A stretch of 64,000 nt of DNA, from positions 806,001 to 870,000 of the forward strand of contig NZ_RJSG01000002.1 of NCBI RefSeq assembly GCF_003725775.1, written 5' to 3'. Positions within the stretch are counted from its first letter, which is position 1. The number at the start of each line of letters is the position of its first letter. The position numbers were made by a program, and so were the translations under genes. Shown here one piece after another: positions 18,404 to 25,529 of the stretch. The stretch comes from Nocardioides marmorisolisilvae. GTDB lineage: Bacteria; Actinomycetota; Actinomycetes; Propionibacteriales; Nocardioidaceae. The notes beneath the pieces were generated by a model, which did no database searches, was not told the DNA's origin, and saw only the letters and a program-made list of their open reading frames with translations.

Positions 18404-19905
18404 GACCCCATGATGTCGGAGACGGCCAGGGATCCGAAGACCATGGCTGTGCCGAGCGGGGCGCCCGGGCCGGGGTAGAAGGCACCGAACGCGTTCGCGG
18501 CCGAGTTGCTGGTCGCGTACAGGCCGGTGATCACCGAGCCGTCCTCGCGCAGCGCCCGCCCGGCTGCGTCGGTGACGATGCCGCCCTTGGTGCCGAGATC
18601 GGAGAGCACGAACCGCGCCGCGGTGAACGGACCCTGGTGGACGCCGACCAGCGCCTTGTTCGGGCCGTCGCCCCCGGCGAAGAAGGTGTCGTACTCGTCG
18701 CCGCCGCGTCCGAAGTCCTCGTCGACGCCGGTCTCGCAGAAGCCGTTGAAGCGCTCGACGGTGGCGACCAGGTCGGTCAGTCCGAGCTGCTCGGCGAGGG
18801 CCTCGAGCCTGTCCGCCTCGACCCAGGTGCCGGCCGCGAGGTGGTCGGCGCGGTTGCCCTCGGGCATCGCGATCGCCGGCAGGCCGCCGCCCTCGCGGTT
18901 GTCGAAGACGAACCAGGACGGGATCCGGTTCGCGGCCTTCGCCATCTCCTTGCCGAAGCGGTCGTAGGGCAGGCACTCGTTGGCGTAGCGGTTGCCGGTC
19001 GCATCCACGATCACGCCGCTGCGGAAGCCGAGGGTGAACGAACCGTGCCCGTCGGGGTGCTCCAGGCCGGGGCAGAACCAGCCCTGGTCGAGCAGAGCGG
19101 TCGCGGCGCCGATGGCCCGGGCCGCCGCGATCGGTTCGCCGGTGTTGGTGCCGTCGGGGGCCATCGACCACGCCGAGTCACCCGGTACGCCGTACTCCGA
19201 GCGCCAGGCCTGGTTGTGCTCGAACCCGCCGGCCGCAACGATGACGCCTTTGCTCGCGCTGAGCCCGACCGTTCCGGAGTCCGTGGTCGCGGAGACTCCG
19301 ACGACCCGGTCGCCGTCGGTGACCAGCGTGTCGACCGCGTGGCCGGTCAGCACGGTGCCGCCGTCACGGGTGAAGGCCCAGAGCAGGCGGGCGATCAGCG
19401 ACTGCCCGCCCGAGAGCGTGTTCCGGCCGGGCTGACCCATCCGGTCGAGCTCGACCGGGGGACGCACCAGCGCGGCGACGTCGTCGGGCAGCTCGGCGCG
19501 CTTGATGTTCGTCGGTTGGATCGAGCGACCCCAGCTGACCCGGCCCGGGCCGTCGTAGTACTCGGGGAACGGCAGCCACTCGAAGTCGATCGCGTCGTCC
19601 TCGAGGAGCTCGGCGACCAGGCGCGGCGACTCGGCCAGGAAGGCCTCGACCTTGACGGTGTCCGGGTCGACCAGCAGTGCGCCGAGGAAGTCGCGGGCGC
19701 CCTCGGTGGAGTCGCTGATGCCGGCCTTCTGCTGGACCGAGGAGCCGGGGAGCCAGCAGGCACCCCCGGAGTAGGCCGAGGTGCCGCCGACGTACGGGGT
19801 CTTCTCGACCACGACGGTGCGCAGGCCGTGCTTCTGCGCCAGGTGGGCCGCGGTCATCGCGCCGCCACCGGAGCCCACCACGATCACGTCGAACTCGCTG
19901 CTCAT
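18400..19905 (-). CDS. FAD-dependent 3-ketosteroid dehydrogenase-like flavoprotein
   Basis: This 501-residue FAD_binding_2 protein opens with VIVVGSGGGAMTAAHLA (dinucleotide fold) and VVVEKTPYVGGTSAYSGGACWLPG, and has GVIVAAGGFEHN, DLGTKGGI and a terminal FYPGPGAPLGTAMVFGSLA (parts quoted). The Tyr-Pro-Gly-Pro-Gly of the last motif corresponds to the catalytic Tyr and the binding Gly of KstD enzymes, which put a double bond in ring A of 3-ketosteroids. It is slightly shorter than typical KstD (about 510-570), so fumarate reductase-like or 4-dehydrogenase relatives cannot be excluded. ATG 19905 overlaps the TetR stop. Confidence 0.8.
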   Translation of the reverse strand: MSSEFDVIVVGSGGGAMTAAHLAQKHGLRTVVVEKTPYVGGTSAYSGGACWLPGSSVQQKAGISDSTEGARDFLGALLVDPDTVKVEAFLAESPRLVAELLEDDAIDFEWLPFPEYYDGPGRVSWGRSIQPTNIKRAELPDDVAALVRPPVELDRMGQPGRNTLSGGQSLIARLLWAFTRDGGTVLTGHAVDTLVTDGDRVVGVSATTDSGTVGLSASKGVIVAAGGFEHNQAWRSEYGVPGDSAWSMAPDGTNTGEPIAAARAIGAATALLDQGWFCPGLEHPDGHGSFTLGFRSGVIVDATGNRYANECLPYDRFGKEMAKAANRIPSWFVFDNREGGGLPAIAMPEGNRADHLAAGTWVEADRLEALAEQLGLTDLVATVERFNGFCETGVDEDFGRGGDEYDTFFAGGDGPNKALVGVHQGPFTAARFVLSDLGTKGGIVTDAAGRALREDGSVITGLYATSNSAANAFGAFYPGPGAPLGTAMVFGSLAVSDIMGS

Positions 19906-20537
19906 CGGTTGCCCTTCTCGAGGTAGCTGGTGACGGCCTCCACCAGGCCGCGGCGGGCCTCGGCGAGGTCGGTGTAGGAGGAGAGGTACTGCTCGGAGTG
20001 CAGGCCGCGCATCGCGCCGGGCAGCAGGCTGCGCACGCGCTCGAGCTTGACCGGGTCGACGGCCAGGCCGGCGAAGGCCTGTTCCATCGTCGAGCGCCAG
20101 GACTCGTCCCACCGGACGATCGCCGCCGCGGTCAGCGGGTAGGTCGCCTCGAGCTCGTCGCGCGAGCGGGGGAGCGCCTGGCGCAGGTTGTGGATCGCCC
20201 GGAACGCGGGCAGGTCCATCGCGGCCCAGAGCGAGCCGATGACGGCTTCGACCCGCTTGCCGAGATCGGCGGAGGCCGGCACCGGCAGCGCCGTCGCGGC
20301 TCCTTCGCCGAGGACGTCCTCGAGCAGTGCGGCCCAGAGCCCGTCCACGTCACCGAACTGGTGCTGCACGGTGCCCCAGGTGACCCCGGCCTCGCGCGCG
20401 ATCAGACTCGCGCTGACCGCGTCCGGTCCGCCCGCAGCCAGGCAACGGCGCGCGACCGCGAGCAGCGACTGCCGCGTCTCCAGGCCGCGCTTGTTCAGGC
20501 GCGTGCCCTTCGCCGAGAGGACCGGGTCGAGGGTCAT
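19902..20537 (-). CDS. TetR-family transcriptional regulator
   Basis: This 211-residue repressor-type protein has an N-terminal helix-turn-helix at about 20-65: TRQSLLAVARRCLAAGG, SASLIAREAGVTWGTVQHQFGDVDGLWAALL (parts quoted). The C-terminal helices would bind a ligand. Its stop overlaps the KstD-like start (ATGA), and it begins 4 bases after the luciferase-like gene, so all four genes from 21396 down to 17969 form one operon. It probably controls that operon through the palindrome at 21447-21464. The inducer is unknown; a steroid or CoA thioester would fit the neighbours. Confidence 0.9.
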   Translation of the reverse strand: MTLDPVLSAKGTRLNKRGLETRQSLLAVARRCLAAGGPDAVSASLIAREAGVTWGTVQHQFGDVDGLWAALLEDVLGEGAATALPVPASADLGKRVEAVIGSLWAAMDLPAFRAIHNLRQALPRSRDELEATYPLTAAAIVRWDESWRSTMEQAFAGLAVDPVKLERVRSLLPGAMRGLHSEQYLSSYTDLAEARRGLVEAVTSYLEKGNR

Positions 20538-20541
20538 GGCG

Positions 20542-21396
20542 TCAGGAGCCCGAGAGTCCCAGGCGCTCGCCGTGGCGCCCGATGAACGCGACGACCTCCT
20601 CGGCGGACTTGTCCGGCAGGCCCCAGATCAGCTCGGTGACGCCGATCTCGGCCCAGGTGGCCAGGTCCTCGGGGGACGGCTTCATCGCGATCAGCACGCG
20701 GATGTCAGGAGCGCCGTCGCGACCCTCGGCGGCCCAGGCGGCCTTGAGCGCCTCGACCTTGCCGGTGATGTCGGCCTCGATCGGCGTGGTCATCCAACCG
20801 TCGGCGTTCTTGGCGATCCACGCGAAGGTCTTCGGGCCACCGCCGGCGCCGATGATCACGGGCACGTGTCCCTGCGGGGGCTTGGGCCAGGCCCAGGAGG
20901 CGCCGAACTTCACGAACTCACCGTCGTAGGCGGCCTCGTCCTGGGTCCACAGCGCGCGCATGGCCTCGAGGTACTCGCGCAGCACGGTGCGGCGCTTGGC
21001 GGCCGGCACGTGGTGGTCGGTCAGCTCGTCGGTGTTCCAGCCGAAGCCGGCGCCGATGGTCACACGACCGCCGGAGAGGTGGTCGAGGGTGGCGATGGTC
21101 TTGGCGAGGGTGATCGGGTCGGACTCGACCGGCAGCGCGACCGCGGTGGACAGCCGGATCTTCGTGGTGATCGCGGCAGCGGTCGCGAGTGAGACCCACG
21201 GGTCAAGGGTGCGCATGTAGCGGTCGTCCGGGAGCGTCTCGTCCCCGGTGCCGGGGTGCGCGGCGTCGCGCTTGACCGGGATGTGGGTGTGCTCGGGCAC
21301 GTAGATGGTGTCGAAGCCGGCGTCCTCCGCGGCCTTGGCCGCCTGGGCCGGGGTGATCCCGCGGTCGCTGGTGAACAGCACGATGCCGTGGCGCAT
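20542..21396 (-). CDS. F420-dependent luciferase-like (LLM class) oxidoreductase
   Basis: This 284-residue bacterial luciferase-like TIM barrel is of the F420-dependent type. Motifs include GFDTIYVPEHTHIPV, LDPWVSLATAAAIT, RLSTAVALPVESDPITLAKTIATLDHLSGGRVTIGAGFGW and VPVIIGAGGGPKTFAWIAKNADGWMT (parts quoted), the last two shaping the F420 phosphate and isoalloxazine sites. Such enzymes exchange hydride with alcohols, ketones or ring systems. ATG 21396 follows AGGAGAG. It is the first gene of the operon containing TetR, the KstD-like and Ddn-like genes. Confidence 0.9.
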   Translation of the reverse strand: MRHGIVLFTSDRGITPAQAAKAAEDAGFDTIYVPEHTHIPVKRDAAHPGTGDETLPDDRYMRTLDPWVSLATAAAITTKIRLSTAVALPVESDPITLAKTIATLDHLSGGRVTIGAGFGWNTDELTDHHVPAAKRRTVLREYLEAMRALWTQDEAAYDGEFVKFGASWAWPKPPQGHVPVIIGAGGGPKTFAWIAKNADGWMTTPIEADITGKVEALKAAWAAEGRDGAPDIRVLIAMKPSPEDLATWAEIGVTELIWGLPDKSAEEVVAFIGRHGERLGLSGS

Positions 21397-21446
21397 GGAC
21401 TCTCCTGGTCGTCGGTCCCCGCAGGCGCGGAGGCTCTCGGCCAGAA

Positions 21447-21464
21447 TCATAGAGGACTCAATGA
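21447..21464. promoter_or_regulatory. Inverted repeat over a -10 box, probable TetR operator
   Basis: TCATAGAGGACTCAATGA has 8-base arms (one mismatch) around a 2-base centre. On the minus strand it contains TATGAT (21446-21451), a good -10 box, 50 bases before the start of the luciferase-like gene. A repressor bound here would block RNA polymerase. The TetR gene is the second gene of the operon it precedes. Confidence 0.5.
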
Positions 21465-21481
21465 GAATTGTGTTTCGACAG

Positions 21482-21519
21482 GCTCAACAACCAAGATCGC
21501 GCTCAGGAACCAAGATTGC
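21482..21519. repeat. 19-bp tandem duplication at the esterase 3' end
   Basis: GCTCAACAACCAAGATCGC (21482-21500) is followed directly by GCTCAGGAACCAAGATTGC (21501-21519), 16 of 19 identical. On the minus strand the second copy ends the esterase gene (NLGS-stop) and the first repeats that tail beyond the stop. It adjoins a TTTCGACAGGCTCAAC segment that resembles dispersed intergenic repeats of actinobacteria. Confidence 0.5.
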
Positions 21520-22465
21520 GTTCCAGGAACGCGACCACGCGCTCGAACGCCTCGGCGCCTGCCGGGGTCCCGAGCCACGTCTGGTACTCGTGGAAGCAGG
21601 GCGCGGCCTCGTCGCCGGGGTAGAACTCCTCGACGGCCACTTCGAGCTCGTGGAGGCGCTGTGCCATCGGCGGGGTCTGGCGCCGGAACAGCGGGTCCTG
21701 GTTCCCGCCGGACAGGAACGTCGGCGGGAAGTCGGCGGTCACCTTGTCGACGACCGTCATCTCGGCGCACACCGGGGAGTGCTGCCAGTGCCGGCTGCGG
21801 GTGACCGACCACATCGCCGATTCCAGGACCGCCTCGAACATCCGGTCGCTGTCGTCCAGCCCGACCGGGTCGTAGATGCCGCAGAACAGCACCAGCCCGC
21901 GCAACGGCGAGGTGCCCGAGACCGCGAGCTCGCTGACGATCTGAGCGCCGACCGAGTTGCCGGCGAGCACGATCCGCTCCGGGTCGAGGTCGAGCTCGGC
22001 TGCGTGCTCGCGCAGGTGGTTCAGCGCCGCGCGGACTGCGTCGGGGGCGGCCGGGTACCGGACCCGAGGCGCCAGCGGGTAGTTGACCGCGGCGACGGCG
22101 AACCCGCGCGCGGCCAGCATCTCGCCGTACGGGAGCACGTCGCGCTTGTCGCCGAAGTGCCAGCCACCGCCGTGCACCCAGACGACGAGCGGGTGCGGGC
22201 CGGGCCGGTCAGGAACGGCGAGGTCGAAGCGGTCGAACCGTCCTGGCCCGTAGGACAGGTCGGTCCTCGACGTCCATCCGGCCGCCGGCACCCGACGGCG
22301 CAGGTCGGCCGTCGTGATCGCGTTGGTCGCCTGGGAGGAGAGCCGGAACAGGCGCAGGCTGATCGCCGGTGGACACCAGCGCTGCGGCTTGAACCGGACC
22401 AGGACGCGGACGAGGAAGGTGGCCAGTACGGCGACCCCGAGATGTGCTGCACGGCTGATGCTCAC
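21503..22465 (-). CDS. Alpha/beta hydrolase, hormone-sensitive-lipase-like esterase
   Basis: This 320-residue hydrolase has a hydrophobic N-terminal segment (HLGVAVLATFLVRVLVRF) that may anchor or export it. HGGGWHFGD is the oxyanion motif, GNSVGA holds the nucleophilic Ser, GGNQDPLF supplies the Asp and FHEYQ the His. That set and the spacing match the HSL / alpha/beta hydrolase fold-3 group, which cleaves short acyl esters. GTG 22465 is chosen since the hydrophobic segment begins there; no Shine-Dalgarno is evident. The substrate is unknown; its place next to the steroid-like operon may be meaningful. Confidence 0.88.
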   Translation of the reverse strand: MSISRAAHLGVAVLATFLVRVLVRFKPQRWCPPAISLRLFRLSSQATNAITTADLRRRVPAAGWTSRTDLSYGPGRFDRFDLAVPDRPGPHPLVVWVHGGGWHFGDKRDVLPYGEMLAARGFAVAAVNYPLAPRVRYPAAPDAVRAALNHLREHAAELDLDPERIVLAGNSVGAQIVSELAVSGTSPLRGLVLFCGIYDPVGLDDSDRMFEAVLESAMWSVTRSRHWQHSPVCAEMTVVDKVTADFPPTFLSGGNQDPLFRRQTPPMAQRLHELEVAVEEFYPGDEAAPCFHEYQTWLGTPAGAEAFERVVAFLERNLGS

Positions 22466-22491
22466 GCAGGGCAGCGTGCCACGAGATCGAC

Positions 22492-23001
22492 CTACTGACG
22501 ACCGAAGTCGATGGTGTTCCAGGTGACGCCGTAGGCCCACGAGGACCCGATGCCGGCGTTGCGCAGGTTGCAGTTCTCGATGTTCGCGCGGTGCGGCGCG
22601 CTGTGCATCCACAGCGTGTAGGTCGCGTACGGACCCTTGGTGCCCTCAGCCAGGTTCTCGGCCAGCCACCGCCACGGCGTGTAGCCGGCGTTGGTGATCC
22701 GGGTGGCCAGCGAGGGCTCCCGCGAGAGCTGGTGCGAGACCTCGTGGGCGGCGATCATCCGGCTGGTGTGCTGCCGGGCGGCGTACGCCAGCGTCGAGCG
22801 GTAGCTCAGCGCGGAGCATCCGATCGCGGTACGTCGGCGGTTGATCATGCCCAGGAGATCGGACTCGAACTTGGTCGGAGCCGAGACCGCAGTGGTCCGG
22901 GCCGAGGTCTGCGTGGTCGCAGACCGGGCAGAAGCGGGCATAGCGCTCGTCAGAACGAGCAGGCCCAGAAGGAGCGACGTACCCCACGCGCGTCGATGCA
23001 T
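22492..23001 (-). CDS. Secreted CAP (SCP/PR-1) domain protein
   Basis: This 169-residue exported protein has a signal peptide (MHRRAWGTSLLLGLLVLTSA, cleavage near PASA-RS) and one CAP domain. The domain marks are LLGMINRRRTAIGC, YAARQHTSRMIAA, HQLSREP, WRWLAENLAEG, WMHSAPHRANIENC and WNTIDFG. The two His and the Glu of the CAP cavity appear to be present, and two Cys could form a disulfide. Bacterial CAP proteins are extracellular and mostly uncharacterised. ATG 23001 begins the signal peptide. The upstream minus-strand region to 23088 is locally AT-rich, which suits a promoter. Confidence 0.88.
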   Translation of the reverse strand: MHRRAWGTSLLLGLLVLTSAMPASARSATTQTSARTTAVSAPTKFESDLLGMINRRRTAIGCSALSYRSTLAYAARQHTSRMIAAHEVSHQLSREPSLATRITNAGYTPWRWLAENLAEGTKGPYATYTLWMHSAPHRANIENCNLRNAGIGSSWAYGVTWNTIDFGRQ

Positions 23002-23074
23002 GCGCACCACTGTGGCGAATGTTGCTGGGGGTGCGCAACGGATTCGGGACAATTAGGCAAAAGGAACTACTAAC

Positions 23075-23098
23075 TACGCGGTTGGTATTTACCGCGTA
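23075..23098 (-). terminator. Hairpin over the end of the DPM1-like gene
   Basis: TACGCGGT (23075-23082) pairs perfectly with ACCGCGTA (23091-23098) around an 8-base loop. It spans the TAA stop of the DPM1-like gene at 23089-23091 and lies in a locally AT-rich patch, with adjacent T-rich sequence on the minus strand. Confidence 0.5.
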
Positions 23099-23868
23099 TT
23101 CAGCAGGTCTCGGTCTCTTCCGACAGACGGAACCGCGGCCGGCCGCTCGCGCAGCTCGGCGAGCCTCCACTGCAGCGCGCGGCGCAGCGCCTCGCGAGCG
23201 ATCGGGCCGGACATCTTCGACGTCCCGGCGGTGCGGTCGGTGAAGGTGATCGGCACCTCGACGATCCGCAGACCGCGCCGGTGCGCCCGCCAGGTGTTCT
23301 CGATCTGGAAGGCGTAGCCGCTCGACTCGCTGGCGAGCACCTCGATGACGAGCAGCGCGTCGCGTCGGAACGCCTTGAAACCAGCGGTGTTGTCGCGCAC
23401 GCCGGTGCCGAGAACGGCACGGACGTAGACGTTGCCACCGCGGGAGAGCAGCCGCCGGTGCAGACCCCAGTTGTCGACCGCGCCGCCCGGCACGTAGCGC
23501 GAACCGACCGCGACGTCGGCCTCGCCCAGCGCTTCGAACAGAGCGGGCAGGCGCCCCGGCGGGTGGGACAGGTCGGCGTCCATCTGCGCGATCTGGTGGT
23601 AGTCCTCGTTCAGCGCCCAGGCGAAGCCGGCACGGTACGCCGCACCGAGCCCGTTCTTCTCCGGGCGGACCAGCAGGTGCACCGAGGACCCGTACGCCGG
23701 GTGCGAGCGCACCAGGTCGGCGGTGCCGTCGGGGCTGCTGTCGTCGACGACCAGGATGTCCACGCCCGGAGCGGCGCGCAGCACGGCGTCCAGGGCGGTG
23801 GTGATCGTCTCGGCCTCCTGGTAGGTCGGCATCACGACCAGGCGGCGTACGTGGGGCGTCATCGTCAT
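23089..23868 (-). CDS. DPM1-like polyprenol-phosphate glycosyltransferase (GT2)
   Basis: This 259-residue GT-A fold enzyme resembles dolichol/polyprenol phosphate mannose synthases, which charge a lipid phosphate with mannose. Motifs: VVMPTYQEAETI, ILVVDDSSPDGTADLV, IAQMDADLSHPP (metal-binding DxD), VAVGSRYVPGG, DNTAGFKAFRR and GYAFQIE, in the usual order. No membrane segment follows, as in mycobacterial Ppm1 domain 2. It lies 28 bases downstream of the GT39-like gene, a natural partner that uses such lipid-linked sugars. Confidence 0.9.
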   Translation of the reverse strand: MTMTPHVRRLVVMPTYQEAETITTALDAVLRAAPGVDILVVDDSSPDGTADLVRSHPAYGSSVHLLVRPEKNGLGAAYRAGFAWALNEDYHQIAQMDADLSHPPGRLPALFEALGEADVAVGSRYVPGGAVDNWGLHRRLLSRGGNVYVRAVLGTGVRDNTAGFKAFRRDALLVIEVLASESSGYAFQIENTWRAHRRGLRIVEVPITFTDRTAGTSKMSGPIAREALRRALQWRLAELRERPAAVPSVGRDRDLLNTR

Positions 23869-23896
23869 CTCTTCTCGGTTGTTCTCGGATCGAAGG

Positions 23897-25432
23897 TCAG
23901 GGGAGGTTCGGCAGCAACGTGCCGCCGGTGCAGGTCCGGTCCTGGGTGGGCACGGCGCGGTGCACGGTGTCGAGCAGGTAGATCGAGCGGCCGCAGATCC
24001 GGCTCACGAGCTTGTAGCGCTGGATGATCAGCGCGGCCGTGCCGGTGGTGTGCAGCCGCTGCTTGAAGCTGTCGCCGTGCACGACGATCCAGGTCGGCGC
24101 GCTCGGTCCGGCGAGCAGGCCGCGCAACAGCGTCAGGTCGGGATCGAGTCCGCGCGACGGGATGCTCCACAGGTAGGGATACGGCGAGGTGAGCCCGCTG
24201 TTACGCAGGATGTCCGCGTCGCCGAACGCGAGCACGAGGGTGTCGCCCGGCTGGGCGACGCTCCTGACCGCGTCGCCGACGGTCGTCCCCGGGGTGGCCG
24301 TCGGGTGTGCGACCACGCTGCCGGTCGCGATGATCGCGGACGCGGCGACCAGAGCCGTGGCTGCACGGATCACCCGAGGCGCGGCCAGCGACGTGGCGCC
24401 AGCGGCGAGGGCGACGGCCGGGGCGCTCTGGATCAGGTAGTGCAGCCAATAGCTGCCGCCGGCGAAGACCGACGCTGCGTCGAAGACGAGCACGACGGCC
24501 AGGGCCGCCACGATCGCGGGTTGCCGTGACCGCCGGATGCCGAAGAGGGCGAAGGCGACGAGCAGCAGTGGGACGAACGACCACGTGAACGCGTCGACGA
24601 GCTTCTCCAGGCGGATGCCCGACGCGTGGGCCGAGCCCTGCGCGATCACGTGGGCAGCGGTGATCCGGAAGGGGTAGGTGGCCTGGTAGATGTCTCCGGG
24701 CGACGAGCCGTGCGCCAACGCCCAGAGCATCACCACGGCGTAGCCGGCCACGAAGCCGGCGCCGGCGAACAGGATGCTGTCGACCAGGTCGCGACCCTTC
24801 AGCCGGTGGGTGCGCCAGGCGACGATCCAGCAGATCGCGGCGAAGATCACGACGTCGGCCATGTTCTGCTTGATCAGCAGGGCCGCGACGGCGGCTGCTC
24901 CGGTGAACAGCGCTGCGAGCCGCGAGCGCAGCTGCTCGTCGGTGTGGAAGACCTCGACCGCGGCCCGGATGCCCAGGGCGATGAACGGCGCCGCGAGCAG
25001 CTCGCCGTTGACGTCGACCGCGCCGTAGAGCGGCGAGAGCAGCAGCGCCGCCGCCACTACGACGGACCAGTTCGCGGCGCGGCGTCCGAACGCGACCCGG
25101 GCGGTGTCGGCGACCAGAGCGGCGGTCGCGACTGCGGCGACCATGCCGATGACCCGCAGCGCTCCCAGACCGCCGAGCAGGTCCGCGATCCGGTAGATCA
25201 CCAGCAGCAGCGGTGGGCGGTCCACCCAGTAGTTTCCGTAGAGCGAGGTGCCGCCGGCGTGCCACTGGTTCGCGACGACCAGGAACCCGCCCTCGTCGGG
25301 GGAGCCGCCCTGGCGGAACTCGAGGAGACGGCCGATGGCCAGCAGGCCGAGCACCACCGGCAGGGTGGGCACGGTCCGGACCCGTTCCACGAGGCGACGG
25401 GTCGGTTGGAGCACTTCGGCGGTCACGGTCAC
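23897..25432 (-). CDS. GT39-superfamily (PMT/ArnT-like) membrane glycosyltransferase
   Basis: This is a roughly 511-residue polytopic protein with about ten hydrophobic segments. The first loop has SPDEGGFLVVANQWHAGGTSLYGNYWVDRPPLLL (quoted in part), in which the acidic DE pair and the YWVDRPP stretch match the ArnT/PMT-type glycosyltransferase loop that holds the catalytic Asp. A soluble C-terminal part of about 130 residues follows. It probably moves a sugar from a polyprenyl phosphate donor, made by the next gene, to a surface acceptor. I chose GTG 25432, with AACTGT six bases upstream, over in-frame starts at 25426 and 25459. The tandem repeats at 25450-25504 are just upstream. Confidence 0.82.
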   Translation of the reverse strand: MTVTAEVLQPTRRLVERVRTVPTLPVVLGLLAIGRLLEFRQGGSPDEGGFLVVANQWHAGGTSLYGNYWVDRPPLLLVIYRIADLLGGLGALRVIGMVAAVATAALVADTARVAFGRRAANWSVVVAAALLLSPLYGAVDVNGELLAAPFIALGIRAAVEVFHTDEQLRSRLAALFTGAAAVAALLIKQNMADVVIFAAICWIVAWRTHRLKGRDLVDSILFAGAGFVAGYAVVMLWALAHGSSPGDIYQATYPFRITAAHVIAQGSAHASGIRLEKLVDAFTWSFVPLLLVAFALFGIRRSRQPAIVAALAVVLVFDAASVFAGGSYWLHYLIQSAPAVALAAGATSLAAPRVIRAATALVAASAIIATGSVVAHPTATPGTTVGDAVRSVAQPGDTLVLAFGDADILRNSGLTSPYPYLWSIPSRGLDPDLTLLRGLLAGPSAPTWIVVHGDSFKQRLHTTGTAALIIQRYKLVSRICGRSIYLLDTVHRAVPTQDRTCTGGTLLPNLP

Positions 25433-25449
25433 AAACTGACAGTTCCCCG

Positions 25450-25504
25450 CTGAACCCAACCTGAACGCCTTCCGACGTCCATCGCGCGTTCAGGTGACCG
25501 TCAG
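25450..25504. promoter_or_regulatory. Two pairs of 11-bp-spaced repeats upstream of the GT39-like gene
   Basis: CTGAAC at 25450-25455 and again at 25461-25466 are 11 bp apart. In the other orientation TCAG at 25490 (inside GTTCAGG) and at 25501 are also 11 bp apart. The first pair lies 18 bases before the chosen GTG, between the -10 and -35 positions. The same hexamer and spacing occur before the response regulator gene. Confidence 0.5.
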
Positions 25505-25529
25505 ACAGTGATCAGTTTCGACGGAAGGA

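Noticed and set aside
18400-19905. Naming the flavoprotein firmly as kstD
   Set aside because: The catalytic-type motif is present, but the protein is shorter than typical KstD and related 4-dehydrogenases and fumarate reductase-like enzymes share these motifs, so only a KstD-like call is supported.
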